A stretch of DNA of 64,000 nucleotides, taken from NCBI RefSeq assembly GCF_000376245.1, contig NZ_AQXM01000053.1, positions 20,155-84,154 on the forward strand. Reading direction: 5' to 3'. The notes below the pieces were generated by a model. That model did not search any database and had not been told where the DNA came from. It was given only the letters and a program-made list of their open reading frames with translations. The position numbers and the translations under genes were made by a program. The stretch comes from Acaricomes phytoseiuli DSM 14247 (GTDB lineage: Bacteria; Actinomycetota; Actinomycetes; Actinomycetales; Micrococcaceae). Shown here in pieces: positions 46,247 through 56,244 of this stretch (its first letter is position 1; every line of letters begins with the position of its first letter).

Positions 46247-46918
46247 TCATCGACTGGCCAGCAGCTGATCCACGCCATGCCGGATATCCGGTGCCAAGGC
46301 GAGCTCCGGTTCGGCATCCAGCGCAGACGCCATCTGCGCATCCGCGGCGAGTAACCAGGCAGCCACCGAGACATCGTGCCCGGGCCGGTGGACGATCTCG
46401 ACCCGGTCACCCGGTTCGATCTGACCGGGCCGCAATACTCGCAAGTAGCATCCGATGCGCCCGGCCCGCAGGAAGCGGCCCACCCATTGCGGTTCGCCGA
46501 GCCGGCGCTGGAAGGTCGCGCAGGGCGTGCGCGGCATCGTGACCTCGAGGAGCACTTGTTCCCCAACCTGCCAGCGCTCGCCGATCAGCGCCGCAGAGGC
46601 CTCTATGCCAGCGACTCTGAGGTTCTCGCCGAAGAGCCCTGCCGGCACCGGATAACCGAGCTCTGCGGCCCAGAAGTCGGCATCGGACTGGGAATAGGCA
46701 TAAAGGGCTTTATCGGCACCGCCGTGATTCTTGCGGTCTGCTTGCAGATCAGCGCGCAGCTCCAGGGAGTGCACCGTGACCGGTTCCGCCACCGGGCGCT
46801 TGTCGATGGCGGTCACGCCGATACGGCCCTCATCCGGTAGCAGAGCGTGGACACGGCAGATCTGGGTGAGTGTGCCTACTGGAAGCACCTGCGCACGCCC
46901 CGATCCCGGATTATTCAT
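46247..46918 (-). CDS. MOSC domain protein (YiiM-like)
   Basis: 223 residues with the MOSC fold: KNHGGADKALYAYSQSDADF, GLFGENLRVAGIEAS, and the sulfur-carrier Cys in TMPRTPCATFQRRLGE. MOSC proteins move sulfur to molybdenum cofactor or detoxify N-hydroxylated compounds (YiiM). ATG at 46918. Alone in context. Confidence 0.88.
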   Translation of the reverse strand: MNNPGSGRAQVLPVGTLTQICRVHALLPDEGRIGVTAIDKRPVAEPVTVHSLELRADLQADRKNHGGADKALYAYSQSDADFWAAELGYPVPAGLFGENLRVAGIEASAALIGERWQVGEQVLLEVTMPRTPCATFQRRLGEPQWVGRFLRAGRIGCYLRVLRPGQIEPGDRVEIVHRPGHDVSVAAWLLAADAQMASALDAEPELALAPDIRHGVDQLLASR

Positions 46919-46968
46919 GCCCCTAGTCTAAGAGCACGCCTCCGAAGCAGGCCGACCGGGGCCTACGC

Positions 46969-47652
46969 TCAGGGTTCGAAACGGTACCCCATACCCGGTT
47001 CGGTGATCAGATGCCGCGGCCGTGCGGGGTCAGGCTCTAATTTACGCCGCAGCTGTCCGATATAGACCCTCAGATACTGGGCTTCCCTGGCATAAGCCGG
47101 GCCCCAGACGTGCAGGAGGAGCTGTTGTTGGGAGATCAGTCGGCCTGGGTTACGGGCCAGCAATTCCAGAAGCGACCACTCCGTCGGCGTCAGTCGTATC
47201 GCAACCCCCTCGCGGAGCACCCGGCTAGCCTGCAGATCCACGACGAAGTCGGCGGTCCGCACGGTAGCCGCCTCATCGGTGCTGGGAGCGCTCTCCGCCC
47301 GGCGCTGCGCCGCACGCAACCGGGCCAGGAATTCATCCAGGCCGAAAGGCTTGGTGACATAGTCGTCGGCCCCAGCATCGAGAGCCGCCACTTTCTCTTC
47401 GGAGGCATGCCTGGCAGAGAGCACGATGATCGGTGCACTGCACCAGCCGCGAAGCCCTGCGAGTACCTGCAAGCCGTCCATATCCGGCAGACCGAGATCG
47501 AGTACGACGATATCGGGACGGTGCTCGGCCGCTGCCGCCAGTGCTCCCGCTCCGTCTGCGGCAGCGAATACCGTGTACCCGTGAGCATGCAGATTGATCT
47601 GCAAAGCGCGCAAGATCTGCGGCTCATCATCGACCACTAGAACCCTGGTCAT
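46969..47652 (-). CDS. kdpE: KDP operon response regulator
   Basis: 227 residues. Receiver with phospho-acceptor Asp in IVVLDLGLPDMDG and Lys in DDYVTKPFGLDEFLAR; winged helix IRLTPTEWSLLELLARNPGR and ending GMGYRFEP. Activates kdpFABC under low K+ or osmotic stress. ATG at 47652 overlaps the kdpD stop. Confidence 0.95.
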   Translation of the reverse strand: MTRVLVVDDEPQILRALQINLHAHGYTVFAAADGAGALAAAAEHRPDIVVLDLGLPDMDGLQVLAGLRGWCSAPIIVLSARHASEEKVAALDAGADDYVTKPFGLDEFLARLRAAQRRAESAPSTDEAATVRTADFVVDLQASRVLREGVAIRLTPTEWSLLELLARNPGRLISQQQLLLHVWGPAYAREAQYLRVYIGQLRRKLEPDPARPRHLITEPGMGYRFEP

Positions 47653-50240
47653 GCGCGCCTCCTTTCGCCGGGTGCCGGCTGATCATCCCTCGGTTCCGCA
47701 TCGGCGCCGGTGCTCAGCGGCAAGCGGATCACCATGGTCAATCCACCCCCCGGTGTCAGCTCCGCGCTCAGCGTACCGCTCATCGACTCGGTGAAGCCCT
47801 TGGCCACGGCCAGGCCCAAACCGACCCCGGTACCTGCGGGCACGTCATCCAGCCGCTGGAAAGGCCGGAACATCGACACCACGTCTGCGGGGTCGACGCC
47901 TCGACCGTGATCCACGATGCGCAGTTCGCTGACCGGCCGGCCCTCTGCATTCACGCCGGCCAGCGGAACGCCGACCACTACGATCTCAGATTCCCCGGCA
48001 TATTTCAGGGCATTCTCAACAATATTCGCGATCACCCGCTCCAGCATGCCGGGATCAGCCTCCACCGGCGGCATATTCGGCGGAAGGTCGGCCCGCACCC
48101 GGCCCGGGGCCACGGGCACCGCGTGCAGGGCCGCTTCGACGGCATCCAGCCAACGCACCGGCCGCAGAAACGGCTTCGCGCTGTCCGAGGAGATCCGGGA
48201 CATATCCAGGAGGTTGCCCACCAGTGTATCCAGGCGATCCGCGGAGTCTTCGATAGTCGCGAGCAGCTCTGCCTCCTCTTCCGGGCTGAAGCTCACCTGT
48301 TCGTAGCGCAGGCTGCTCACCGAGAGCTTGATCGCCGCGAGGGGAGTGCGCAGATCATGCGATACCGCGCGCAGAATGGCGGTGCGCATCATGTTCCCTT
48401 CAGCGAGCCGGACGTTGTCCTGGCGACTGGCATCCAACTGAAGGCTCCGACGCAGCACCATCAGCTGGGCCCCGAAGGCCACGAGGAGCCGCTTCTCCGC
48501 GGCATCGAGCATCCTTCCGGTCAAGACCAGCGCGGTCTCCGCATCGATGTATTCGACAGCCTCGGCCTGCTCCGGGTCCGCAGCCACACCCCGGCCCGCG
48601 CTGGCTTCTATCCACCAGTTGCGGTAGCCGTTAGTCGCTGAGAATCCGGAGGGCTGATGCTGGATGAGCAGAGCCGCTGAGGTCATCCGGAATGTCTCAC
48701 GGGTGTGCTCCAGGAAGCTTTCCAACGAATCCTGCCTGGCCACGATGGTCCGGGCGAGATCGCTCAGGATGACGGCTTCGGCCCCGGCACGTGCCGCAGC
48801 GACAGAGCGACGCGCAGAAGTGCTGACCACAACAGCCACCACTGCGCTCACCGCCAGGAAGACCACGAGCGCCAGGACTGTCTCGGGGTCAGCGATGTTC
48901 AGTGAACCAAGCGGCTCCGAGGAGAAGAAGTTGAGTAGCAGCGAGGACAGCACCGCCGCGAGCAGGGCGGGCCAGAGCCCGCCGAGCAGGGCCACGCCGA
49001 TGCAGCCAGTCAGTTGCAGCAAGGCGTTCGTCGTGAAGCTCAACTCCGGAAGCACCCAGACGGCGAACGCCTGGATCAGCGGTGGTATCAGCAGCGCCAT
49101 AACGAAGGCCCAGAGCACTCGGCTGCGCCGCAGGGCCTCGGTGCGCCGGAATCGTACACCCCGGTTCCCCAGCGGATGCGGCACCATATGCACATCCAGA
49201 TCACCCGCGGAGCGGACCACTTTACTGCCCACTCCGACACCACGGAGCAGCCGGCTCAGCGGCCTTCTCCGGCTAGTTCCGACGACCAACTGCGTCGCGT
49301 TGACGCCGCGCGCGAAGTCCAGCAAAGCCAGAGCCGGGTCCTCACCGGTCACACTGTGATAGCTGCCGCCGAGGTCTTTGAGCAGCTGGCGCTGCTTCTC
49401 CAGTGCTCGGGGCGATTCACCCCGCAAGCCGTCTACCGCCCGGACATGAACACCCAGCAGCTCTCCGCCGGAGACCCTGCTGAGGATGCGAGCAGCACGC
49501 CGGATCAGCACCTCACCCTCCGGGCCGCCGGTCAGGCCGATGACAATACGCTCCCCGGTGGGCCAGCTCTGCTCGATGCCGTGATGGCTGCGATAGGCAG
49601 TCAGACCGTCTTCGACCTGATCCGCGAGCCAGAGCAGCGCCAGTTCCCGCAGCGCGGAGAGATTCCCGGAGCGGAAGTAGTTCGCCAGCGCCGCGTCGAC
49701 TTTCTCCGGAGCATAGACCTGCCCCGCGCTGAGGCGCTGCCGGAGCAGTTCCGGCGAGATGTCGATGAGCTCGATCTGCCCGGCCCGGCGCACCACATCA
49801 TCCGGCACGGTTTCGGTCTGTGTCGTGGAAGTGATCTGACTGACCGCATCGCCTAAAGAGGCGAGATGCTGGATATTGAGCGTGGAGATGACGTCGATGC
49901 CCGCGTCGAGCAGAGCCTCGATATCCTGCCAGCGCTTGCGCCCGGAGCCTCCGGCAACGGTATGGGCGTATTCATCGACGAGCGCGATATCCGGTTCGAG
50001 CGCGAGCACCGCGTCCAGGTCCATCTCCTCGAAGACAGCCCCACGGTAGGAGATCCGTGCGGGCGGCACGAGGAGAAGTCCTTCGAGCAGAGCCGCGGTG
50101 TCTTTCCGGCCGTGATCGAGCACCACCCCGGCGACGACCTTCGCCCCGGCGGCCTGCTTCTGATGGGCTTCTTCGAGCATCGCATAGGTCTTGCCCACTC
50201 CGGGTGCGGAGCCCAGCAGTATCCGCAAGGTGCCTCTCAT
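47649..50240 (-). CDS. kdpD: KDP sensor histidine kinase
   Basis: 863 residues. N-terminal KdpD domain with Walker-like LLGSAPGVGKTYAMLEEAHQ and DEYAHT, a USP domain, four membrane helices (about 390-490, e.g. VLWAFVMALLIPPLIQAF), a GAF-like part, HisKA (ILRAVSHDLRTPLAAIK, catalytic His) and HATPase (NIVENALKYAGE, DHGRGVD). Senses K+ limitation and phosphorylates KdpE. ATG at 50240. Confidence 0.95.
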   Translation of the reverse strand: MRGTLRILLGSAPGVGKTYAMLEEAHQKQAAGAKVVAGVVLDHGRKDTAALLEGLLLVPPARISYRGAVFEEMDLDAVLALEPDIALVDEYAHTVAGGSGRKRWQDIEALLDAGIDVISTLNIQHLASLGDAVSQITSTTQTETVPDDVVRRAGQIELIDISPELLRQRLSAGQVYAPEKVDAALANYFRSGNLSALRELALLWLADQVEDGLTAYRSHHGIEQSWPTGERIVIGLTGGPEGEVLIRRAARILSRVSGGELLGVHVRAVDGLRGESPRALEKQRQLLKDLGGSYHSVTGEDPALALLDFARGVNATQLVVGTSRRRPLSRLLRGVGVGSKVVRSAGDLDVHMVPHPLGNRGVRFRRTEALRRSRVLWAFVMALLIPPLIQAFAVWVLPELSFTTNALLQLTGCIGVALLGGLWPALLAAVLSSLLLNFFSSEPLGSLNIADPETVLALVVFLAVSAVVAVVVSTSARRSVAAARAGAEAVILSDLARTIVARQDSLESFLEHTRETFRMTSAALLIQHQPSGFSATNGYRNWWIEASAGRGVAADPEQAEAVEYIDAETALVLTGRMLDAAEKRLLVAFGAQLMVLRRSLQLDASRQDNVRLAEGNMMRTAILRAVSHDLRTPLAAIKLSVSSLRYEQVSFSPEEEAELLATIEDSADRLDTLVGNLLDMSRISSDSAKPFLRPVRWLDAVEAALHAVPVAPGRVRADLPPNMPPVEADPGMLERVIANIVENALKYAGESEIVVVGVPLAGVNAEGRPVSELRIVDHGRGVDPADVVSMFRPFQRLDDVPAGTGVGLGLAVAKGFTESMSGTLSAELTPGGGLTMVIRLPLSTGADAEPRDDQPAPGERRRA

Positions 50241-50288
50241 CCTCCTATTCTCACCTCATCGCCGGAGCGCGCACCAGGGCCGTCCCGC

Positions 50289-50885
50289 TCAGTCCCCAAC
50301 CGGGTCGAGGCCGGCTAAGGCAAGGTTCAGCCGGGTGACGTTCACGGCGGGCTGCCCCAGCAACGACTCCCACGGCGAGGTGGTGCGCTGGGCCACCAAT
50401 TCGCTCAGCCAAGCTTCGGAGATCCCCGTGTTCCTGGCCACCCGGGGAATCTGCAACTGCGCATAGGCCGGGGAGATCTGCGGATCCAGGCCGGAGCCGC
50501 TCATGGTCACGGCGCTCACCGGGACATCTTCAGGCCGAACCCCTTCGATTCCGGCGACCTGATCTCGAGCCGCTGCGATCCTGGCCAGCAGCTGGGGATC
50601 ATTCGGGCCGAGGTTGCTGGCTCCGGAGGCCGAAGGATCCCCGTCGACGGCCGAGGGTCGGGGCAGGAACCAGTTCTGTGGATTCTGCTGCGGCGACTGG
50701 GCGATGAGCGCGCTGGCGGCGGGCTTGCCATCGATGTCGATGAGGCTTCCGGCAGCCTGGTCAGGGAAGGTGATCCGCCCGAGCGCCCAAATGCCCAGCG
50801 GGTAAACAACCCCCAGCAGGAGCGTGGCTATGAGCAATAATCGCACGGCCGTGCTGACCTGCCGCAGATAACCAGTCAGTGCCAT
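50289..50885 (-). CDS. kdpC: K+-transporting ATPase subunit KdpC
   Basis: 198 residues: one N-terminal helix (VRLLLIATLLLGVVYPLGIW) then a periplasmic-type domain with WFLPRPSAVDGDPSASGASN, the hallmark R-P-S...S-G-G/A-S-N, and DPQISPAYAQLQIPRVA. Stabilises the KdpFABC complex. ATG complementary to 50883-50885 with AAGGAGATCC. Confidence 0.95.
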   Translation of the reverse strand: MALTGYLRQVSTAVRLLLIATLLLGVVYPLGIWALGRITFPDQAAGSLIDIDGKPAASALIAQSPQQNPQNWFLPRPSAVDGDPSASGASNLGPNDPQLLARIAAARDQVAGIEGVRPEDVPVSAVTMSGSGLDPQISPAYAQLQIPRVARNTGISEAWLSELVAQRTTSPWESLLGQPAVNVTRLNLALAGLDPVGD

Positions 50886-50931
50886 CAGGATCTCCTTCGT
50901 GAAATTTCTTGAATCATCAGCCCGGTGCCGG

Positions 50932-53184
50932 TCATGACAGACCGGGCAGGAGCGAGATCCCGAGGTCGATGAGCTTGATGCCCGCAAAAGGTGCGATCAA
51001 GCCACCGAGGCCGTAAACCAGCAGGTTCCGGGAAAGCGCCTGAGCGGCCGAAACCGGCCGGTAGCGAACGCCCCGTAACGCGAGGGGGACCAAGCAGACG
51101 ATGACGAGCGCATTGAAGATCACCGCGGAGGCAATGGCTGAATCCGATGAGCTCAGGCCCATGATGTTGAGGATGCCGAGTCCCGGGAAGACTGCGGTGA
51201 ACAGCGCCGGGACGATCGCGAAATACTTGGCGATGTCATTGGCCACCGAAAAAGTCGTCAGCGAACCCCTGGTGATGAGCAGCTGCTTGCCGATGCCCAC
51301 GATGTCGATGAGCTTGGTCGGATCCGAATCCAGATCGACCATATTCGCGGCCTCCTTGGCCGCTGGCGTTCCGGAGTTCATCGCCACGCCGACATCGGCT
51401 GCGGCCAGGGCGGGGGCATCATTCGTGCCATCGCCGGTCATCGCCACCAGATGACCTTCGGCCTGCTCGCGCTTGATCACCGCCAGCTTATCCTCCGGAG
51501 TGGCTTCCGCCACGAAGTCATCGACCCCTGCCAGATCCGCGATGGCCGCCGCAGTGATCCGGTTGTCCCCCGTGATCATGATGCTGCGGATCCCCATCTG
51601 GCGGAGTTGCTGGAAGCGCTCACGCATGCCCGGTTTGACGACATCGGCGAGCTCGATGGCGCCTAGCAACCGACCGTTCTCCGCGACGAGCAGAGGGGTT
51701 CCGCCCGATTCGGCGACCCTGCGCACTTCCTGATCCATCGCCTCGCGGGGAGCCTCCTGCTCGTCCGTGCCAGTGCACTCGGCGTACTCGAGGACCGCCG
51801 CGGCGGCGCCTTTGCGGATCTCCCGGAGCCCTGAACCGCTTCCGGGCAGTGCCCCTGCTGATGCTTTCAGCGCGGTCACGTCCAGGCCGGACATCCGGGT
51901 TCTGGCGCTGAATTCGACGGCTTCGATCTTCAGTTCACCTGATCTGGACCTGGCTTCGAGCAGCTCGAGGCTCGGGGTTCGCTCCGCGAGCGCAGCGGGG
52001 TCCAGCAATTCGGCGAGTCGAGTGTCGGCGAGTTCCACCACGGAGCGGCCCTCGGGAGTTTCATCGGCCAGTGAAGACAGCCGCGCGGCGGAGATGAAAT
52101 CTACTTCGCTCACCCCCGGAACCGGAAGGAAGCCGACTGCCCGGCGATTGCCGAAGGTGATCGTTCCGGTTTTATCCAGCAGCAAAGTATCCACATCCCC
52201 CGCGGTCTCCACTGCGCGGCCGGAGGTCGCCAGGACATTCCGCTGCACCAGGCGATCCATACCCGCGATCCCGATCGCCGGGACGAGCGCCCCGATAGTG
52301 GTCGGGATGAGGCAGACCAGAAGTGCCACCAGGACTATCGGGGAGGGCAGCGCCCCGGCGAAGGCCGCCATCGGCGCCAGCGCCATCACGACCACGAGGA
52401 AGACGATGGTGAGTGAGACCAGAAGGATATTGAGCGCGATCTCGTTAGGCGTCTTCTGCCGGTCGGCGCCTTCGACGAGCTTGATCATCCGGTCGATGAA
52501 GGTCTTCCCCGGGGCCGCGGTGATCCGTATCAGGATCTGATCCGAGAGCACCCGCGTGCCACCCGTAACCGAGCTGCGGTCCCCGCCAGACTCTCTGATC
52601 ACGGGGGCGGATTCGCCGGTGATCGTCGATTCGTCGACGCTGGCCAGCCCGCTGAGGATCTCTCCGTCTGAGGGGATCACCTCACCGGCGGAGCAGAGCA
52701 CGAGGTCTCCGACCGCCAGTTCGGTGGCGGCGACCTCGGTGAGCGCACCGTCCTCGATAGCTGCCAGAGTGGGAGCTGCACCTGCGGGCAGGGTGACTTT
52801 CCGAGCGGAGACGGACTGCCGCCCAGACCGCAGACTCGCTGCCTGCGCTTTGCCGCGGCCCTCAGCGATGGCTTCGGAGAGCGTACCGAAAAGCACGGTG
52901 AGCCAGAGCCACACGGTGACGAGCAGACTGAAGACGCTCGGCTGCAGCACCGCGACCAGGGTGCAGACGACAGCTCCCACGAGCACCGTGAACATCATCG
53001 GTGAGCGGAGCATGCGCCGGGGTGAAAGCTTGACGAAGGCCAGCGGAAGCGCCGCGGCAAGGGTCCGGGTGGAGAAGCCGGACGCTCGGGGCGGTGCCGC
53101 GTGCTCGACCTCAGCAGCTGTGCGCTGCCGGAGATCATCATCGGATGCGCCTGAGGATCTCTGCGGTGCAGGAGCGGGCGTCAT
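50932..53184 (-). CDS. kdpB: K+-transporting P-type ATPase subunit KdpB
   Basis: 750 residues, longer than the usual ~690. [20 protein letters not shown], the phosphorylated Asp in [36 protein letters not shown] and [19 protein letters not shown] are all intact. The extra length includes an N-terminal Pro/Ala-rich stretch and an insertion after the phosphorylation site (about 420-480). Energises K+ uptake by KdpA. ATG at 53184 chosen; GTG 53187 with AGGAG five bases upstream is an alternative. Confidence 0.94.
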   Translation of the reverse strand: MTPAPAPQRSSGASDDDLRQRTAAEVEHAAPPRASGFSTRTLAAALPLAFVKLSPRRMLRSPMMFTVLVGAVVCTLVAVLQPSVFSLLVTVWLWLTVLFGTLSEAIAEGRGKAQAASLRSGRQSVSARKVTLPAGAAPTLAAIEDGALTEVAATELAVGDLVLCSAGEVIPSDGEILSGLASVDESTITGESAPVIRESGGDRSSVTGGTRVLSDQILIRITAAPGKTFIDRMIKLVEGADRQKTPNEIALNILLVSLTIVFLVVVMALAPMAAFAGALPSPIVLVALLVCLIPTTIGALVPAIGIAGMDRLVQRNVLATSGRAVETAGDVDTLLLDKTGTITFGNRRAVGFLPVPGVSEVDFISAARLSSLADETPEGRSVVELADTRLAELLDPAALAERTPSLELLEARSRSGELKIEAVEFSARTRMSGLDVTALKASAGALPGSGSGLREIRKGAAAAVLEYAECTGTDEQEAPREAMDQEVRRVAESGGTPLLVAENGRLLGAIELADVVKPGMRERFQQLRQMGIRSIMITGDNRITAAAIADLAGVDDFVAEATPEDKLAVIKREQAEGHLVAMTGDGTNDAPALAAADVGVAMNSGTPAAKEAANMVDLDSDPTKLIDIVGIGKQLLITRGSLTTFSVANDIAKYFAIVPALFTAVFPGLGILNIMGLSSSDSAIASAVIFNALVIVCLVPLALRGVRYRPVSAAQALSRNLLVYGLGGLIAPFAGIKLIDLGISLLPGLS

Positions 53185-53246
53185 CACGACGTCTCCTTCC
53201 GTCTGGTGTTTCATATCGCGTGTCGTATCGTGAGCCGGCATGCAGA

Positions 53247-54887
53247 TCAACTCAATCCTTCAGCGAGCGGGCCCAGTGCGAGGGCGGGAAAGTAGGTCAG
53301 CGCGGTCAGTGCTACCGCGACCACGGTCAGCAAGGAGGCGAATAAGCCGCCGTAGGTGGGTACGGTGCCGACCGATTCTGGAATCGGACGCTGCTGCGCC
53401 AGGGATCCGGCTAAGGCCAGGACCAGGATGATCGGCAGGAACCGGCCCAGGAACATGGCGATTCCCAGTACCGTGGCCAGATACGGCTCGGAACTGGTAA
53501 TCGAGCCGAAGGCGGAGCCGTTGTTATTGGCCGCAGAGGTGAACGCGTAGAGCAGCTGTGAGAACTGATGCGGCCCCTGGCCCGGGGCTTGAGCCGCCTG
53601 TTCCGGAATCAGCATGGTCACTGCGGTACCGGTGAGCACGAGAACCGGAGTGACCAGGATGTACAGGGCCGCGAGCTTCATCTGCCGGGCACCGATCTTC
53701 TTCCCCAGGAACTCCGGCGTGCGCCCCACCATGAGCCCCGCGATGAACACCGCGATGATCGCCAGCACCAGCATGCCGTAGAGCCCCGACCCCACTCCAC
53801 CGGGGGCGATCTCGCCGAGCATCATATTCAGTAGAGCCATCCCTCCGGAGAGCGCGGGGAGGGAGTCGTGCGCGGTAATGAACGCGCCCGTGGACGTCAG
53901 TGTGGTCGCGGAAGCGAAGAGCGAACTCGCCGCGGGGCCGAAGCGCTGCTCCATACCCTCTCCGCTGCTACCGGCGGAGGCTGTCGCCCAGGCCATGAGC
54001 CTGGTACTGACCAGCCACAACGAGGCCATCACCGTCAATACGGTGTATCCCTGACGCTGGGAACCGACCATGCGGCCGTAAGCGTACGGCAGAGCGGAGG
54101 GGATGAGCAGCAGTAAGAAGACGGAGAACAGGCTGGAGGCCGCCGTCGGGTTCTCGAAGGGGTGCGCCGAGTTGGCGTTGAAATAACCGCCGCCGTTGGT
54201 GCCCAGAAGTTTGATCACTTCCTGCGAGGCGACGGGGCCGCCCGGGATCTGCTGCTGCACACCGAGCACCGGGTTATCCACCTCGGTTCCGGTGAAGTTC
54301 TGCACGACGCCGAACGCCAGGAACACCAGCGCCGCGAGCGCGGCCAGCGGCAGGAGCACTCGGAACGTGCCCCGGCACAGATCGACCCAGAAGTTCCCCA
54401 ACTGGCTGGCGCCTTGACGGCTGATGCCGCGGATCAGGGCGATGGCCACGGCGAGGCCGACGCCGGCGGAGAGGAAGTTCTGCACCGCCAGCAGCAGCAT
54501 CTACGTGCCCAGCCCGAGGGTGCTTTCCGGAGCGTAGCTCTGCCAGTTGGTGTTGGTCACGAAGGAGATCGCGGTGTTCATGGCGATCCACGGGTCCACG
54601 GCAGCTCCCTGGCCGGGAATCAAGCCCTGGAGGCGCTGCATCAGGAAGAGCAGCAGCACGCCGATGATGGAGAAGACCAGGACGCTGCGCAGATACATCG
54701 ACCAGCGCTGCTCCGACGCCGCGTCGATACCGGCTAAGCGGTAGATCATCCGTTCCGGAAGGTAGTGCTTCGTCTGCGCGGTGTCGGAGAAGGTCCGCGC
54801 AAGATAGCTTCCCAACGGCTTATGGGCAGCGAGCGCCAGCACCAGGATCCCGAGCTGGGTCGCAAAAGACAGAACCGAGAAAGGCAT
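53247..54887 (-). pseudogene. kdpA: K+-translocating subunit KdpA, interrupted by an amber codon
   Basis: The frame encodes KdpA (about 546 positions; ten helices; SFVTNTNWQSYAPESTLGLG, TLTSTGAFITAHDSLPALSG, selectivity-loop motifs such as NGGGYFNANSAHPFENPT). A TAG at 54501-54503 (codon 129) breaks it between STLGLGT and MLLLAVQNFLSAG; family members have Gln-Met here, so CAG to TAG is likely. The very next codon is ATG (TAGATG), so reinitiation could make a second piece. As written no full KdpA is made. ATG at 54887, three bases after kdpF. Confidence 0.85.
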
Positions 54888-54890
54888 GCG

Positions 54891-54980
54891 TCACCACTTC
54901 TCGGGGCGGATGAGGGCAACGACCAGATAGCCGCAGAGGGCGACGGCGATCACGGCAAGAACCGCCCAGAGCGGGCTCAT
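54891..54980 (-). CDS. kdpF: K+-transporting ATPase subunit KdpF
   Basis: 29 residues, MSPLWAVLAVIAVALCGYL then VVALIRPEKW, a single helix ending in the family's conserved L-x-R/K-P-E-x-F/W. Small stabilising subunit of the Kdp complex. ATG complementary to 54978-54980 overlaps the stop of the small gene upstream; it is followed by kdpA three bases later. Confidence 0.9.
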   Translation of the reverse strand: MSPLWAVLAVIAVALCGYLVVALIRPEKW

Positions 54981-55069
54981 AGCTTTGCCACTTCTTGAGC
55001 CGCCCACATGACCGCGGTGGACATCATCAGGAATATCAGGACGATCACCACATCAACCGCGTCCGACAT
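54977..55069 (-). CDS. 30-residue membrane peptide at the head of the kdp operon
   Basis: ATG complementary to 55067-55069; MSDAVDVVIVLIFLMMSTA then VMWAAQEVAKL, one helix. Its stop overlaps the kdpF start (ATGA), typical of coupled operon genes. I do not recognise a family; a kdp-associated accessory peptide is inferred. Confidence 0.6.
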   Translation of the reverse strand: MSDAVDVVIVLIFLMMSTAVMWAAQEVAKL

Positions 55070-55180
55070 GCCGCAGACCTTTCCGTTCGAGGATTCGGAT
55101 CCGAATGGATCCGATGCCGTCCGTGGACAGCAGTTCCATCGAACTGCACGCAGCCTGCCGGGAAGAGGTTTTTTATGGAA

Positions 55181-55219
55181 TCCTTATGGGCTCGGAGGGC
55201 ATCCTTATGATTTCCTTAT
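55181..55219 (-). promoter_or_regulatory. Direct repeats upstream of kdp, probable KdpE operator
   Basis: TCCTTAT occurs at 55181-55187, 55202-55208 and 55213-55219 (ATAAGGA read on the kdp strand), spaced 21 and 11 bases, i.e. on one face of the helix. OmpR/PhoB-family regulators such as KdpE bind direct repeats with about 11-base periodicity. The site lies 110-150 bases upstream of the first kdp gene. Confidence 0.6.
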
Positions 55220-55246
55220 CCTCGCGCGGCACCGAGCCAGCACATG

Positions 55247-55288
55247 ACGATGCCCTGGCTCCGGCATAACCGGGAGCCAGGGCATCGT
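55247..55288 (-). terminator. Terminator of the protease gene
   Basis: Perfect 16-base arms ACGATGCCCTGGCTCC (55247-55262) and complement (55273-55288), about 35 bases after the protease stop and before the kdp control region. Confidence 0.8.
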
Positions 55289-55323
55289 GGCAACTCAGAC
55301 AAGCAGAGAAACCCTGGTGCAGA

Positions 55324-56058
55324 TCAGACTCCACTGACGCTGCGGATCCAGCTCCGCGAGGCGGTGAGGTTCGCGTAATTGCTCGTGGCCTGCGGGTTCG
55401 CTCCGGGATCGACTTCGTCACCGGTGGAGCAGACGCCCACGATGCGGCCGTTCACGAACAGCGGGCCGCCGGAGTCGCCGTGGTTGGAGGCACCGGAATC
55501 CCCTTGGATATGAACCGCGCTGCCACCGTAGGCATCGGTGCTGCGTCCGAGGACGTCGACATCAGCCTTGTAGAGGTGATCCGCCTGCTGCCGGTTAGCC
55601 CGGAGGCCGTATCCGTAGATGGTCCCGGTATCGCCGGCCCGAGCGGTATAGCTGTCCGCGAGCTGGGGGTAAGAGGAGAGCCGCTTGGGCTGGGAGAGAT
55701 GGACGAGGGCGACATCGCCGTTGCTGGAGGACTTGAACTGGTCCACGCGGATCGCCGGGCCTCGGTTTCTGGTGTCATTGCTGTAGTAGACGTTCATCGA
55801 GGTTGTTTCGTCCACGCAGTGCTGAGCCGTTAGCACCCAGCTATCCGAGATCGCTTCCCCGGTGCGGCCGTAGGTGCCGCCGTTCTGGTTGAAGACCAGC
55901 TGAACCGCCCAATCCGCATTGGCATAAGAGCCGCCGATGATCTCGGGGGAAGGGGTGTCGCTGCTCGTCATGGTCGCAGCGCCGGCAGTCGCAGCGCCGG
56001 TGCAGGCCACAGTGGCGACGGCCGCTCCCGCGAGTATCGAGGTCAGAAGCTTTTTCAT
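55324..56058 (-). CDS. Secreted trypsin-like serine protease (family S1)
   Basis: 244 residues. Signal peptide KKLLTSILAGAAVATVA...AGA, then IIGGSYANADWAVQL (N-terminal IxGG of S1), catalytic His in WVLTAQHCVD, Asp in SNGDVALVHLS and Ser in NHGDSGGPLFVNG. Secreted, probably matured near Glu-Ile-Ile-Gly-Gly. ATG at 56058 with AAGGA; monocistronic. Confidence 0.92.
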   Translation of the reverse strand: MKKLLTSILAGAAVATVACTGAATAGAATMTSSDTPSPEIIGGSYANADWAVQLVFNQNGGTYGRTGEAISDSWVLTAQHCVDETTSMNVYYSNDTRNRGPAIRVDQFKSSSNGDVALVHLSQPKRLSSYPQLADSYTARAGDTGTIYGYGLRANRQQADHLYKADVDVLGRSTDAYGGSAVHIQGDSGASNHGDSGGPLFVNGRIVGVCSTGDEVDPGANPQATSNYANLTASRSWIRSVSGV

Positions 56059-56244
56059 GAGTATCCTTCGCATCATCTCGTAGCTGTTTCATCTGCCGGC
56101 TGCTTTGCCTGGCAGAAGGTGTAGATGCGGATGCCGGACGATCACTGCCGGACGATCCGCGATGAACGCTACTCCGAGTTAGTTGCCTAAGGACACTTTT
56201 TCAGGGAACTCCTAGCCAAATACCGATCAATTTGCAGACGCCGC

